Positions 52,710-61,556 of a stretch of DNA of 64,000 nt are shown piece after piece (within the stretch, counting starts at the first letter, position 1; every line of letters begins with the position of its first letter). The position numbers and the translations under genes are program-made. The notes below the pieces were generated by a model, which was given only the letters and a program-made list of their open reading frames with translations, ran no database searches and had not been told where the DNA came from. Source of the DNA: Capilliphycus robustus (lineage in GTDB: Bacteria > Cyanobacteriota > Cyanobacteriia > Cyanobacteriales > Microcoleaceae); the NCBI RefSeq assembly GCF_034932365.1, contig NZ_JAYGHR010000001.1, forward strand, positions 62,001 through 126,000, in the 5' to 3' direction.

Positions 52710-53672
52710 TTAGAGAAGACGGGGTAAAACGGTTTTACCAAAAGTTTCAATAAATTGCTCTTGTTCTCGATTAACGTTATGTAAAATCAACTCATCAAAT
52801 CCCAGTTCAATATCTTGCTTTAACCATTCAATATGCTGCTCTACGTTCGACGAAACTCGCACATTTTTTTCTAAATCTTCTAAAGTGACAAATTCTCCAA
52901 TAGCATCAAATTGTTGAGGAGTTTTTAGATCGGATAAAACCTGACTTGCAAAAATATTATTTCGCCATTGATCATAAGCATCTTTTTTAGCAATATTTTC
53001 ATCAGAATGATAAGATAACTGAACCTTTAAAATCATCGGTTTTCCTTGTCCTCCTCCCCGATGAAATGCCTCCACAACTTCTTTTAATTGTTCAGGAGGA
53101 CGAGAGGTGGTTATCAGTCCATCCGCCCAACTACCGAGCCATTGAGCGGTTTTTGCGGTGATTGCAGCCCCAATCATTAAGGGATTTGTTTCTGGGCGAG
53201 TATAGAGTTTTGCTTCTTCAATAGATACTAAACCTCGATGGGTTACTGTTTCCCCTGACCACAACGCCCGAATAATATCAACACATTCTTTTAAACGGGT
53301 ATTGCGATCGCTTTTACAAGGCCATTTCTCACCTGTAATTTGTTCATTTAAAGCTTGACCACTGCCAACAGTTAACCAAAAACGATCAGGAAACATTTCC
53401 GCTAAAGTTGCTGCGGCTTGGGCAATAATAGCGGGGTGATAGCGTTGACCAGGGGCGCAAACAATGCGATAGGATAAATTTGGGGTTGCTTGCATTGCAG
53501 CGCCTAACCAAGACCAAGCAAAACCGCTTTGTCCTTGCTTTTCACTCCAAGGATAAAAATGATCGGAAGATAAGCATAAATTAAACCCTGCTTTGTCAGC
53601 TTGTTGAACATAATTTAACAGTTGACTGGGTTTAAATTGTTCGTGGGAGGCATGATAACCAATTTTAACCAT
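52710..53672 (-). CDS. LLM-class flavin-dependent oxidoreductase (TIGR03885-like)
   Basis: 320 residues, TIM-barrel of the luciferase-like monooxygenase family. The N-terminal IGYHASHEQFKPSQLLNYVQ, DRFWLTVGSGQALNEQITGE and GAAITAKTAQWLGSWADGLI blocks fit a flavin enzyme related to F420-dependent dehydrogenases, of the branch expected to use FMN. The substrate is unknown. cofH in the same window supplies FO, but a direct link is not shown. Confidence 0.82.
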   Translation of the reverse strand: MVKIGYHASHEQFKPSQLLNYVQQADKAGFNLCLSSDHFYPWSEKQGQSGFAWSWLGAAMQATPNLSYRIVCAPGQRYHPAIIAQAAATLAEMFPDRFWLTVGSGQALNEQITGEKWPCKSDRNTRLKECVDIIRALWSGETVTHRGLVSIEEAKLYTRPETNPLMIGAAITAKTAQWLGSWADGLITTSRPPEQLKEVVEAFHRGGGQGKPMILKVQLSYHSDENIAKKDAYDQWRNNIFASQVLSDLKTPQQFDAIGEFVTLEDLEKNVRVSSNVEQHIEWLKQDIELGFDELILHNVNREQEQFIETFGKTVLPRLL

Positions 53673-53894
53673 TACTATTTTCCTTTAATTGTTAGCAGTC
53701 ATAATCTTACTCACGCATTTTAACGAATAATCTAACACCTTTTATTTTAATAATTTTTAACTAAATTTATTCTATCTTTTGGATGATGTAGAGATTCAAG
53801 ATTCGTTTCTTTGTAAAAATCAACCTCAAGATAGATGATTTAAAATTGATTCTAGAATAAATCACTCAACAGACCGATTCAATCCCTAATCCCT

Positions 53895-53952
53895 GTAAGG
53901 GCGGGTTCTTTGAAATTTATAAGATCCATTCTAGATTAAACTAAACCCGCCC
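53895..53952. repeat. GGGCGGGTT inverted repeat, copy 2
   Basis: GTAAGGGCGGGTT and AACCCGCCC flank an AT-rich loop. It ends 8 bases before the stop side of the next minus-strand gene and so lies just downstream of it, consistent with a terminator. Confidence 0.65.
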
Positions 53953-53959
53953 AAATCTA

Positions 53960-55039
53960 TTAAGTGCTAAACCGAAACGCCCCTAAATATTGATAGGTTC
54001 CATATTGTTCTTGACTGCTAAATAGTCGAACTTCATGGTTTCCTGAACCCGGTAAAGAACAAGGAATATTAGACGTTTTACGAGTGGGAGGACTACAGAG
54101 AAAGGTTTGTCTATGTCCTTGGGGTACAACTTCCGCCATCATCCAACGATTTTTAGAATTTTCTAACTGAATATCAACCTTATTTTGGACTCGGATATTA
54201 GAAAGTTTAGGGGAAATTAACCGGAACCCTTCCGCGAAAAATTCAGGCTGTAAAGAGGGCTGTCTAATAAACTCAGGACGAGATAACGGACGAGCCAATA
54301 ATTGCCAAGCGGAATCATTTGGAAGATGAGTCATAATCATCACTTCAGGAGGGGTCAGTAAATAGTTTGTTCGGTACTGTTTAACATAGTCCGAACCGTT
54401 AACATAGCCCGTGTCCCAAGTGACATCCATTAAATACCATTGATCATTAATTTTAATCCCATTCCAAGCATGACCTTCACCGCTTAAACCCCCATTCAAA
54501 GTGCGATAATCTCCGGGGATATAAGCCACTTCTAAACCTGCTGCTTTTCCTAAAGCTTGCATCAATCTAGCATATCCTGAACAAACGGCTTTACGAGTTC
54601 TAAAAACAGTTTGGGCATCTTGAGGTGGATAATATTTTCGCAGATAAGCGGCATAATCATATTCAATCTTTGTGACAACATAATCATGCAATGCTTTAAC
54701 GACTAAAAACGGATCTGATTCTCGTTGAGTAATATATTGGGCGACGGAGATTATACTACTTTCTGCTGAAATTGGCATTCGAGTAACAAGGGAATCAATG
54801 CTAGTTTTTTCCCAGGGCCAAGAATTAGTTTGCTGTCGAAAGGCGAGAGTTTGTTGTAGACTGGGAAGGCCAGAAGAATCTGCAACGGCTTTGAAAGTTG
54901 TGAGCGGATTGAGTACCGTCAAGCAGGAGATTATTGCCAAACTGAGCGCCAATATTTGCTTTCTTGTTCGTCTAATTTTCATCCATTGAAAAATCTGAAA
55001 AGATTTGAATAAAATCAATAAAGAAGCTTGCTTATTCAT
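53960..55039 (-). CDS. Secreted transglutaminase-like cysteine peptidase-type protein
   Basis: 359 residues from the ATG at 55039 (MNKQ); a GTG three codons upstream and the ATG at 54982 (MKIRRTRKQ) are alternatives, the last giving the tidiest signal peptide (to about residue 35 of that form). The transglutaminase core has the full triad: Cys in RKAVCSGYARL, His in GEGHAWNGIKI and Asp in YLMDVTWDTG. A beta-rich C-terminal domain follows. It probably acts in the periplasm as a peptidase or cross-linking enzyme. Unlike the 8045-10420 gene the catalytic residues are intact. Confidence 0.8.
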   Translation of the reverse strand: MNKQASLLILFKSFQIFQWMKIRRTRKQILALSLAIISCLTVLNPLTTFKAVADSSGLPSLQQTLAFRQQTNSWPWEKTSIDSLVTRMPISAESSIISVAQYITQRESDPFLVVKALHDYVVTKIEYDYAAYLRKYYPPQDAQTVFRTRKAVCSGYARLMQALGKAAGLEVAYIPGDYRTLNGGLSGEGHAWNGIKINDQWYLMDVTWDTGYVNGSDYVKQYRTNYLLTPPEVMIMTHLPNDSAWQLLARPLSRPEFIRQPSLQPEFFAEGFRLISPKLSNIRVQNKVDIQLENSKNRWMMAEVVPQGHRQTFLCSPPTRKTSNIPCSLPGSGNHEVRLFSSQEQYGTYQYLGAFRFST

Positions 55040-55048
55040 AGTTTTCAC

Positions 55049-55603
55049 AAAACTTTTGCCGGGTAATGTCAGCTTTTTCCGATGATCAACACGCAGAAAT
55101 GACTATCCCAACCTGCACCAGAGGTAGGAAAAACGTAAGAAATTCAATTGACTCATAATTCGCTCAGAGAGTATTCGGCTATAGGATTAGAGAGTAATTT
55201 TACGAATCCTTTTGACTCCCTTGTGAATTTAATTTCGCTCCGTTTATTAGGATTTCCGGGAGTTTTGAGAATTGCTGTTATTTTTTTCAATCTAATTTAA
55301 TCAAGCTTAAGTCAATTCAAACCCGAACTTTTTCAAGAAGTTTATGGCAGAGATTTTCCTGAAAATCCTCAGTATAGATGAAGGATTAATGAGATCAGTT
55401 GTCTTCCTCAATTCCATCAACAACCGTCAGTGTATAGAAAGTTTTTCTGATGGGGTTTACGGCTAACAGTTAAGCGACAAGAGCCAACAATTATTCACTG
55501 CGTTAAGCAATCTGACTCTTTAGAGAGGGAAACGAGTTCCCCAAAGCCAGAATTTAGGAAACAAGGGAAGATGCCACGTTAAACTGATAGGAGTCTAGCT
55601 TAG
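55049..55603. other. 550-base intergenic region before rbfA
   Basis: No gene seen on either strand. It separates divergent genes and should carry both promoters. A GAGAGGGAAACG tract lies near 55522. I found no strong hairpin or repeat. Confidence 0.4.
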
Positions 55604-55615
55604 GTGAAGATTGTC

Positions 55616-56044
55616 ATGCCTACAGATCGTCGAGTTTCCCGAGTGGCTGCACAGATTAAACGGGAGGTGAGTCAAATATTAATGCAAGAAGTGAAAGATG
55701 ATCGAGTCGGAAGTGGTATGGTGAGCATCACAGATGTGGAAGTTGCAGGAGATCTTCAACACGTTAAAATCTTTGTGAGCATTTACGGTAGTGAAGAAGC
55801 TCGTCAAGAAACGATGGTAGGTTTACGAGCGGCGACGGGGTACATCCGCTCTACTCTCGGTCAACGGGTGCGTTTACGTCGAACTCCAGAAGTTGTGTTT
55901 TTAGAAGATCGTTCGTTAGAGCGAGGTGATAAAATGTTATCGCTGCTCAATCACATTTCTGAAAACCGGAAACCGGATGAAGATCAGCAACCTCTGGAGG
56001 ATTCTTCAGAGCAATACATTCCTGATACTCCTCAACCTGAATGA
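55616..56044 (+). CDS. rbfA: 30S ribosome-binding factor A
   Basis: 142 residues from the ATG at 55616 (MPTDRRVSRVAAQIKREV); an upstream GTG would add four residues. The KH-type core runs through SQILMQEVKDDRVGSGMVSI, VEVAGDLQHVKIFVSIYG and RLRRTPEVVFLEDRSLERGD. RbfA binds 16S rRNA near the 5' helix and acts in late 30S maturation and cold adaptation. Its last four bases (ATGA) overlap the GH3 gene, indicating translational coupling. Confidence 0.93.
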   Translation: MPTDRRVSRVAAQIKREVSQILMQEVKDDRVGSGMVSITDVEVAGDLQHVKIFVSIYGSEEARQETMVGLRAATGYIRSTLGQRVRLRRTPEVVFLEDRSLERGDKMLSLLNHISENRKPDEDQQPLEDSSEQYIPDTPQPE

Positions 56045-57663
56045 ATCTCTCGCTAGCAGAACAAGTCGCCCAGATGGTCGTGGTCCGAGCTTCCGGTTAT
56101 CTGTTTGACCATCAAATTCGCTATCCGGTTTGGGAGCCTCCCTCTGCTCAGTTACAACATTGGTTGCAAGACTTGGCCGTGGGTGGGGTTCTTTTAGTCG
56201 ATGGTAGCGCTGTAGAAATCACGGCTCGTACCCAACAACTCCAGTCTTGGGCGAAATTTCCCTTGCTGTTAGCCGCCGATATTGAAGAAGGGGTGGGTCA
56301 ACGCTTTGCGGGAGCGACTTGGTTTCCACCCCCGATGACCATTGGAACTCTGGCGGCGACGGATGTGAAAAAGGCTGTAGACGCTGCAAAACAGATGGGA
56401 GCGATTACCGCTCAAGAAGCCTTAGCGATAGGTTTAAACTGGATTTTGGCTCCGGTGGTGGATGTAAATAATAACCCGGACAACCCGGTGATTAATGTGC
56501 GTTCGTTTGGAGAGACGGAGGGTACTGTTAGTCAGTTAGCGAGCGCCTTTATTCGCGGTTGTCAATCTTATCCGGTTCTCACGACAGCCAAACATTTTCC
56601 CGGTCATGGTGACACGGCGATTGATTCTCATTTAGAATTACCAACGATTCCCCATTGCGATCAACGTCTCCATCAGCTAGAGTTGCTTCCCTTTCAAGCG
56701 GCGATTTCTACTGGGGTTGATGCGGTGATGAGCGCTCATCTGTTAATAGCGGCTTGGGATGACCAACGACCTGCAACCTTGTCGAGATCTATTTTAACGG
56801 GTCAGTTGCGTCAAAAGCTGGGGTTTGAAGGGTTGATTGTTACCGATGCGTTGGTGATGGGAGCGATCGCTAACCAGTATAGTCCAGAAGAAGCGCCTGT
56901 CTTGGCAATAGAGGCGGGAGCTGATATTATATTGATGCCTGTTGATCCAGAGGTGGCAATTCGCTCTGTTTGCGATGCGGTGGTTTCGGGTCGAATTTCC
57001 CCAGAACGGATTCGAGCTTCTGTACAACGAATTTGGAAGGCGAAGGCGAAAGTCTATCCGGGATGGAATACAAAGCATCCGGGTTTGTTTCCGCCAGAGA
57101 TTGAGAAACGATCTTTTAGCGGTTTGAGTCAAAGGTTATCGAGTCAGTCTGCTCAGACGGTGGTTTCTCATCTAGTACGGGAGACGTTGAAGATTGGAGG
57201 AACTATCCCGTTAGAACGCTCTTCTCAAACTCACACCCCCCCACTGCGAAATTTGGTGATTGTCGATGATTTGTTGAACTGTCCCTTTTTAGGCAATCAT
57301 ACTCCAGCGATCGCAGGTCCTGCTGAATGGGGTTATCAACTGCAATTGATTGACTCCAAAGAGCAACTTGTTCAGGAGTCGCTCTCGTCGGAGGGGGGTT
57401 TAACCTTGCTTCAGCTTTTTATTCGCGGAAATCCTTTTCGCGGAAGTGAGGGTTTGACTGAGGTTGCAGAGAATAGGCTTAAGAATTTATTAAAAACGGG
57501 TCAATTACAAGCCTTAGTGATTTACGGTAGTCCTTATGCTTTAGATCGGTTTAGACTTCAAATTCCACCGGATCTACCTTACGTCTTTTCTTTTGGTCAA
57601 ATGCCATCTGCTCAGGCGGTTGTATTGAAAACCTTGTTTGGACTGTCAACAACCCGCCGTTAA
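56041..57663 (+). CDS. GH3-family beta-N-acetylhexosaminidase-like protein
   Basis: 540 residues. The N-terminal TIM barrel has the NagZ motif KHFPGHGDTAIDSHLELP, and GFEGLIVTDALVMGAIA follows with the GH3 nucleophile Asp. A second domain of about 200 residues lies at the C-terminus, longer than NagZ and without a clear family. It starts inside the rbfA stop region (ATGA). Such enzymes recycle peptidoglycan amino sugars. The stop codon (TAA, 57661) falls in the first hairpin of the IS-like element. Confidence 0.87.
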   Translation: MNLSLAEQVAQMVVVRASGYLFDHQIRYPVWEPPSAQLQHWLQDLAVGGVLLVDGSAVEITARTQQLQSWAKFPLLLAADIEEGVGQRFAGATWFPPPMTIGTLAATDVKKAVDAAKQMGAITAQEALAIGLNWILAPVVDVNNNPDNPVINVRSFGETEGTVSQLASAFIRGCQSYPVLTTAKHFPGHGDTAIDSHLELPTIPHCDQRLHQLELLPFQAAISTGVDAVMSAHLLIAAWDDQRPATLSRSILTGQLRQKLGFEGLIVTDALVMGAIANQYSPEEAPVLAIEAGADIILMPVDPEVAIRSVCDAVVSGRISPERIRASVQRIWKAKAKVYPGWNTKHPGLFPPEIEKRSFSGLSQRLSSQSAQTVVSHLVRETLKIGGTIPLERSSQTHTPPLRNLVIVDDLLNCPFLGNHTPAIAGPAEWGYQLQLIDSKEQLVQESLSSEGGLTLLQLFIRGNPFRGSEGLTEVAENRLKNLLKTGQLQALVIYGSPYALDRFRLQIPPDLPYVFSFGQMPSAQAVVLKTLFGLSTTRR

Positions 57664-58097
57664 GTTCTAGGACTCTAACGGGGGCTTGAAAAAGCCCAAG
57701 TTGACCAGCCTAAGTGTCTAGCGCACTACGTTAGAGGTAAGTGTTAAAGTTCCTACCGGAGGATGCGTAGCTAGTCCCCCGCTCTAGAACCAAGCAGTTA
57801 AACAGTCGCGTCGGGTCAGTGGTAGTGCTGATTGGAAAGTACCGACCTCTAACATTGGCGAAGCTCACTTTACCCCGAAAGGGAGAGGCGTTAAGCCGAA
57901 AAACAACCCCTATGCGTACAGGTAGAACGCACAAGCCTGTAACTGTCCAGGCGAAAGGCGAATGCAAAACGTCGAATGTCGTTAGTACATCCAAGGCGCC
58001 ATTGGGTTCTCAAAATTAGTAAGGAAGCAGTACGCCCTGCCCTGCTTTCCTCTCACCGTTAAATCAAAAAGATTATAACGGGAGTCTCCAGCAGGTT
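57656..58097. mobile_element. Non-autonomous IS200/IS605-like element (about 440 bp)
   Basis: Both ends have the CCGTTAA...TAACGG hairpin: CCGTTAAGTTCTAGGACTC at 57657 and CCGTTAAATC / TAACGGGAGTC at 58059-58088. The second hairpin resembles the end near 50605. Between them there is no intact transposase; a frame with MRTGRTHKPVTVQAKGE, then STSKAPLGSQN, resembles a TnpB C-terminal tail. The GC-rich, hairpin-prone middle could be a relict guide-RNA end. It abuts the GH3 stop codon. Confidence 0.6.
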
Positions 58098-58121
58098 AGA
58101 GAGATGAAAATTGGATCATTC

Positions 58122-58157
58122 GCCCCCGGAGCTAGTATTTTTCGGCTAGCCAGGGGC
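58122..58157. repeat. Two-helix hairpin GCCCC-GCTAG / CTAGC-GGGGC
   Basis: GCCCCCGGAGCTAG pairs with CTAGCCAGGGGC in two stacked helices around the loop TATTTTTCGG. It sits 25 bases after the IS-like element. It may be part of a terminator or of the element's end. Confidence 0.5.
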
Positions 58158-58402
58158 AGTTGTTTTATAAATCAACTATGGTCGAATTTACTTGACCAAG
58201 GAGAGAGTGTTTACCGGAGTCAAACCCCCGTATGATCACCCTTTGAGGTCTATTTTCGGAAATTTTAATTTCTTTATGGAAAGATTAGAGGGGAATTGTA
58301 ATCGCTTATACTGAAAAAAATACTTCCCTAAATTCGATTTTTCCATTATGATTAGATACTGATGCCGTAAACCACCAAAGGCAACCCCAAGAGGGCAAAT
58401 CT

Positions 58403-58627
58403 ATGACTTACACCACTGTTCAATACTCACTCAATTTGATCAAAGACGAGGCTCGCGAACTCGTCAGCCAAGGCGTCGTTAGCCGTCAACAGCCTATCTA
58501 CACCCTATGCCAATATATTCCGGCTCGGGAATGGGCAGGCGTGGAGTGCGAGTTAGAAGCTTGCAATTTCCTGCTACGAGATCGGATTGGCGATCTGATT
58601 GGCTGTGAAAAGTGGGATAACGATTAA
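58403..58627 (+). CDS. DUF4327-like small cyanobacterial protein
   Basis: 74 residues: YSLNLIKDEARELVSQGVVS, PIYTLCQYIPAREWAGVECE, then FLLRDRIGDLIGCEKWDND. This matches a small helical cyanobacterial family that I believe is DUF4327; function unknown. The ATG follows AAGAGGGC. A hairpin lies 13 bases after the stop. Confidence 0.7.
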   Translation: MTYTTVQYSLNLIKDEARELVSQGVVSRQQPIYTLCQYIPAREWAGVECELEACNFLLRDRIGDLIGCEKWDND

Positions 58628-58640
58628 ACCTTGTTGAACT

Positions 58641-58668
58641 GGAAACCTAGCAATCATGCTGGTTTTCC
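58641..58668 (+). terminator. Hairpin after the DUF4327-like gene
   Basis: GGAAACCTAGCA pairs with TGCTGGTTTTCC through one G-U pair and minor mismatches. No U-run follows, so terminator strength is uncertain. Confidence 0.45.
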
Positions 58669-58955
58669 CTAGAATAACCCTATGGTTTTCCCTGTGATGT
58701 AATCCAGATAACAGTTACCCAAAATTGGGCTGTGTTTGGAATCAGAAGTTACATCACTTCAATCCATAGCACTCAATTAACACGACTCAAACCCATACAA
58801 CTCAATTAACCTAATAATAGACGACCACTACTGATCTCAAACAACAGTACCATCGAACGGGAGAGATCTCCCAGGATTTTTCCGCTTAAGTTGACTCATC
58901 GTTTGCGTGAGTGAGTGGCATTTAGTTTTTTTTACTCTAAAGTGTTAAATTTTGC

Positions 58956-59005
58956 AGCCAGCTTTTGGAGCTACTTGTATCCCTTCAGGTAGCCTGGAGC
59001 TGGCT
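58956..59005 (-). terminator. Strong long hairpin downstream of the minus-strand gene at 59044
   Basis: AGCCAGCT and AGCTGGCT form the outer stem; GGAGCTAC and GGTAGC extend it inward, leaving a loop of about 13 bases. It lies 38 bases past the stop of the phasin-like gene. It lacks a U-run and could also be a small RNA or an RNA-stability hairpin. Confidence 0.5.
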
Positions 59006-59043
59006 TATTAAGTAGTCTGTCGGTAGCTCAATCGGAGTTTGAG

Positions 59044-59445
59044 TTAGTTTGAGGACTCAGAGCCGCGTAGACGTTCTAGCTCTTGTCGGAGGGCTGCAAT
59101 TTGAGCGGTGAGTTCTTGAAGTTCTTGGGCGGAGTTCGTCGGTTGAGAAACTGAGACTGAGGTTGTAGTCGTCATCGGGGATGAATAGGTTGAGGCTGTC
59201 GGCTCAGTCGTTGCGGAGTTGGTTTGTTGCTCTAAGAGAGTATCTACAAACTTGCGGGCTTCAAGTTCAGTTTGTTCTCCTTTTTCAGCCCACTCCTCAG
59301 CGAGCTGAGTCCATTGAGACTGCATTTTTTCTAGATTCTCACTTCGCTTTTGCGAATCTTGCAGCATTTCAATCATAGAGGAGGTTGCGCCGAGTGTGAC
59401 GCGAAACCCTTGGTGAAGAATCTGAGTTAGGTTATCGGCATTCAT
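59044..59445 (-). CDS. Small coiled-coil, phasin-like protein
   Basis: 133 residues. The N-terminal half (LTQILHQGFRVTLGATSSMI, then QWTQLAEEWAEKGEQTELEA) resembles the phasin-type helix pair with a conserved W-E-A pattern. A Thr/Ser/Gln-rich linker follows, and the C-terminus (LQELTAQIAALRQELERL) is a leucine-zipper-like coiled coil. It may coat granules or act as an adaptor. Phasin similarity is by pattern only; no PHA synthesis gene is in the window. Confidence 0.65.
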   Translation of the reverse strand: MNADNLTQILHQGFRVTLGATSSMIEMLQDSQKRSENLEKMQSQWTQLAEEWAEKGEQTELEARKFVDTLLEQQTNSATTEPTASTYSSPMTTTTSVSVSQPTNSAQELQELTAQIAALRQELERLRGSESSN

Positions 59446-59554
59446 GAGAATCAGAACATGAGTGGGTTGAAAATCGACGGTCTCTAAGCAGATGAGTCAA
59501 TTTGGTTGAATATTTTAACACTAGGTTGAGTATCTGAGCTAGAAACTCATAATC

Positions 59555-59911
59555 TTAGCTAACTTGCTCTAGGTACTGATTGACATCTTCAACAATGCGA
59601 GTCAATTCAGCTTCACTGTTCACCTTAATTCGGTCATCTCTGACTGTAATCAGCAACTTGGCGGCAAAAGGACTCGGCCAAATATTGGGGTTACAAAACA
59701 CTTCTAAAAACACATCCTCCGTATGTTGATATTCCATTGATTTTTGCGGCGTGGGCTTACCTGTTGTACCGGGAGTAGACTTCGCCGCTACTGCTTTGAG
59801 TTGCTCCATCAGTCCATCAAGGGCTGTTTTTAAGCCTTGAGCCGCTTCTGGGGTAAAACGAATCGAAACTGAGCCTTGAATCAAATTTAATGTCAGTGGA
59901 GCAGTATACAT
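59555..59911 (-). CDS. Conserved cyanobacterial protein of unknown function
   Basis: 118 residues: SVSIRFTPEAAQGLKTALDG, then VFLEVFCNPNIWPSPFAAKL and VNSEAELTRIVEDVNQYLEQ. Two short alpha/beta segments around a Pro/Thr/Gly-rich linker. No signal peptide and no catalytic motif. It is 110 bases upstream of the phasin-like gene on the same strand and may be co-transcribed. Confidence 0.65.
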   Translation of the reverse strand: MYTAPLTLNLIQGSVSIRFTPEAAQGLKTALDGLMEQLKAVAAKSTPGTTGKPTPQKSMEYQHTEDVFLEVFCNPNIWPSPFAAKLLITVRDDRIKVNSEAELTRIVEDVNQYLEQVS

Positions 59912-60283
59912 AATTAAATCGAACGGTTTTCACAATTGCCGCTCTGATTTTACCAAGAAAAACAGGTTTAAAGCCCCGTCGTTCACGACGGATTATTTTA
60001 TGTTACAATAACTTATCGTGGAGCGACAATGATAAACATGATTGTCTATGAAATGAAGCTACAAGGAACACAAAGCCAGTACAAAAAGTTAGACGAAGCC
60101 ATTCGTACTGGTCGTTTCGTTCGCAACAGCATCATTAAAGCATGGATAGACGGTCAAGTTCAAAGTCGTAACGATGCTTATACCTACTGCAAACTGCTGT
60201 CAGACAACCCGAGTTTTCCCTGGGTAAACCAACTCAACTCTATGGCTCGACAAGCACACGCAGAAAGAGCATGGGCATCCATT

Positions 60284-60393
60284 TAAAAACGGATAGAGAA
60301 GCGGAAGAACGGATTAACTTAACTGTAAAACGCATAGATCTTGGCATCTCACAGATAGCTTAATCCGTTAAATCCTTATCCTATCTGTTTTAA
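60284..60393. repeat. MITE copy 1 inside tnpB
   Basis: About 110 bp flanked by ATT on both sides (60281-60283 and 60394-60396). Outer arms TAAAAACGGATA and TATCTGTTTTAA and inner arms AACGGATTAA and TTAATCCGTT form a near-continuous hairpin. Removing it with one ATT restores ASIERFYQN in tnpB. It is about 80% identical by eye to the copy at 61271. Confidence 0.85.
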
Positions 60394-61270
60394 ATTGAAC
60401 GATTTTATCAAAATTGTCGGCAAAAAATACCGGGAAAAAAAGGATTCCCAAAGTTTAAAAAATATCAAGTTAGAGCATCTGTTGAATACAAAACATCGGG
60501 ATGGAAACTTTCAGAAGATAGACGTTATCTAACGTTTACTGATAAGTTTCAAGCAGGTAGATTTAAACTTTGGGGAAGCCGAGATTTACACTTCTATCAA
60601 CTCCAACAAATCAAACGAGTGAGAGTCATTAGAAGACACGATGGGTATTACGCTCAATTTTTAATCGACCATGAACGAGAAGAAAACAAAGAACTCACAG
60701 GAAAACAAACTGGGCTAGATGTAGGTCTTAACTATTTCTACACCGATTCTTTTGGCTCACACATAGAAAATCCTCGCTTTTTAAGAAAAGACGAACAGCG
60801 TATTAAAAAGCTGCAACGTCAGTTATCTCGAACAAAAAAGGGAAGTCAAAACCGTAAAAAAGCCAGAAATCGTTTAGGTAGAAAATATCTTAAGGTTTCA
60901 CGCAGGCGTAATGATTGGGTTTGTAAACAGGCCCAACACGTCATACAGTCTAACGACTTGGTAGCAATAGAAAACCTACGGATACGCAATTTAGTTAAAA
61001 ATCATCATTTAGCCAAGTCAATTAACGATGCTGCTTGGTACAGATTTAGAGAATGGTTGGAATATTTTGGGAGGATTTATGGGGTGACGGTGATTGCTGT
61101 TGAACCCGCATACACGTCTCAAAACTGCTCAAATTGTGGTGAAAAGGTGATCAAAACTCTCAGTACCCGGACTTCACGAATGTCCTCACTGCGGGTATGT
61201 AGCAGACCGAGACGAAAACGCCGCCAAAAACATTCTAAAATCTGCACTCAAACAGCTATCAAATCAAGAA

Positions 61271-61371
61271 ACGGATAAGAAATAGATTAACGGATTAACT
61301 TGACTGTAAAACGCATAAATCTAGGCTTCTCACACGTAGCTTAATCCGTTTTTCCGCTTAATATCTGTTTT
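61271..61371. repeat. MITE copy 2 inside tnpB
   Basis: A ~100-bp relative of the copy at 60284, in the same orientation, flanked by GAA on both sides (61268-61270 and 61372-61374). It shares GGATTAACTTGACTGTAAAA against the first copy's GGATTAACTTAACTGTAAAA, and the inner arms AACGGATTAA / TTAATCCGTT. It splits the C-terminal tail of TnpB and brings an early in-frame TAG. Confidence 0.85.
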
Positions 61372-61556
61372 GAAAATACCGTCGGGCAGATGGAAATCAA
61401 CGCCTCCCGAGAGACTGATCTCTGCTTAAGTGGGGAAACTCAATTGAGTAAGTCAACTCGACGAAAGAGGAAACCCAAATCGTGAGGTTTGGAATCTCCG
61501 TCGTTTAGGGCGGAGAGGATGTCAAGCGCCTCAACTGGAGATATAAAACTTAACGT

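Larger units (their letters stand above)
60029..61485 (+). pseudogene. tnpB: tnpB interrupted by two MITEs and a frameshift
   Basis: The reading frame starts at 60029 (MINMIVYEMKLQGTQSQY) and runs to ASI at 60283. The MITE copy sits there, and coding resumes at 60397 with ERFYQNCRQKIPGKKGFPKF. RuvC-I (GLDVGLNYFY), RuvC-II (VAIENLRIRN) and the first zinc-finger pair (NCSNCGEK) follow. A frameshift near 61171 separates the second zinc-finger pair and RuvC-III (HECPHCGYVADRDENAAKN). A second MITE lies between SNQ and ENTVGQMEINASRETDLC, with the stop at 61483. Restoring the joins and frame gives a complete TnpB. Confidence 0.85.
59966..61524 (+). mobile_element. IS200/IS605-family element with a disrupted tnpB
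   Basis: The left end has the perfect hairpin CCGTCGTTCACGACGG (59976-59991). The right end has CTCCG...CGGAG hairpin (61496-61516). Between them is one tnpB on the plus strand, interrupted by two MITE copies. There is no tnpA. Without the two insertions the element would be about 1.35 kb. Confidence 0.8.
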
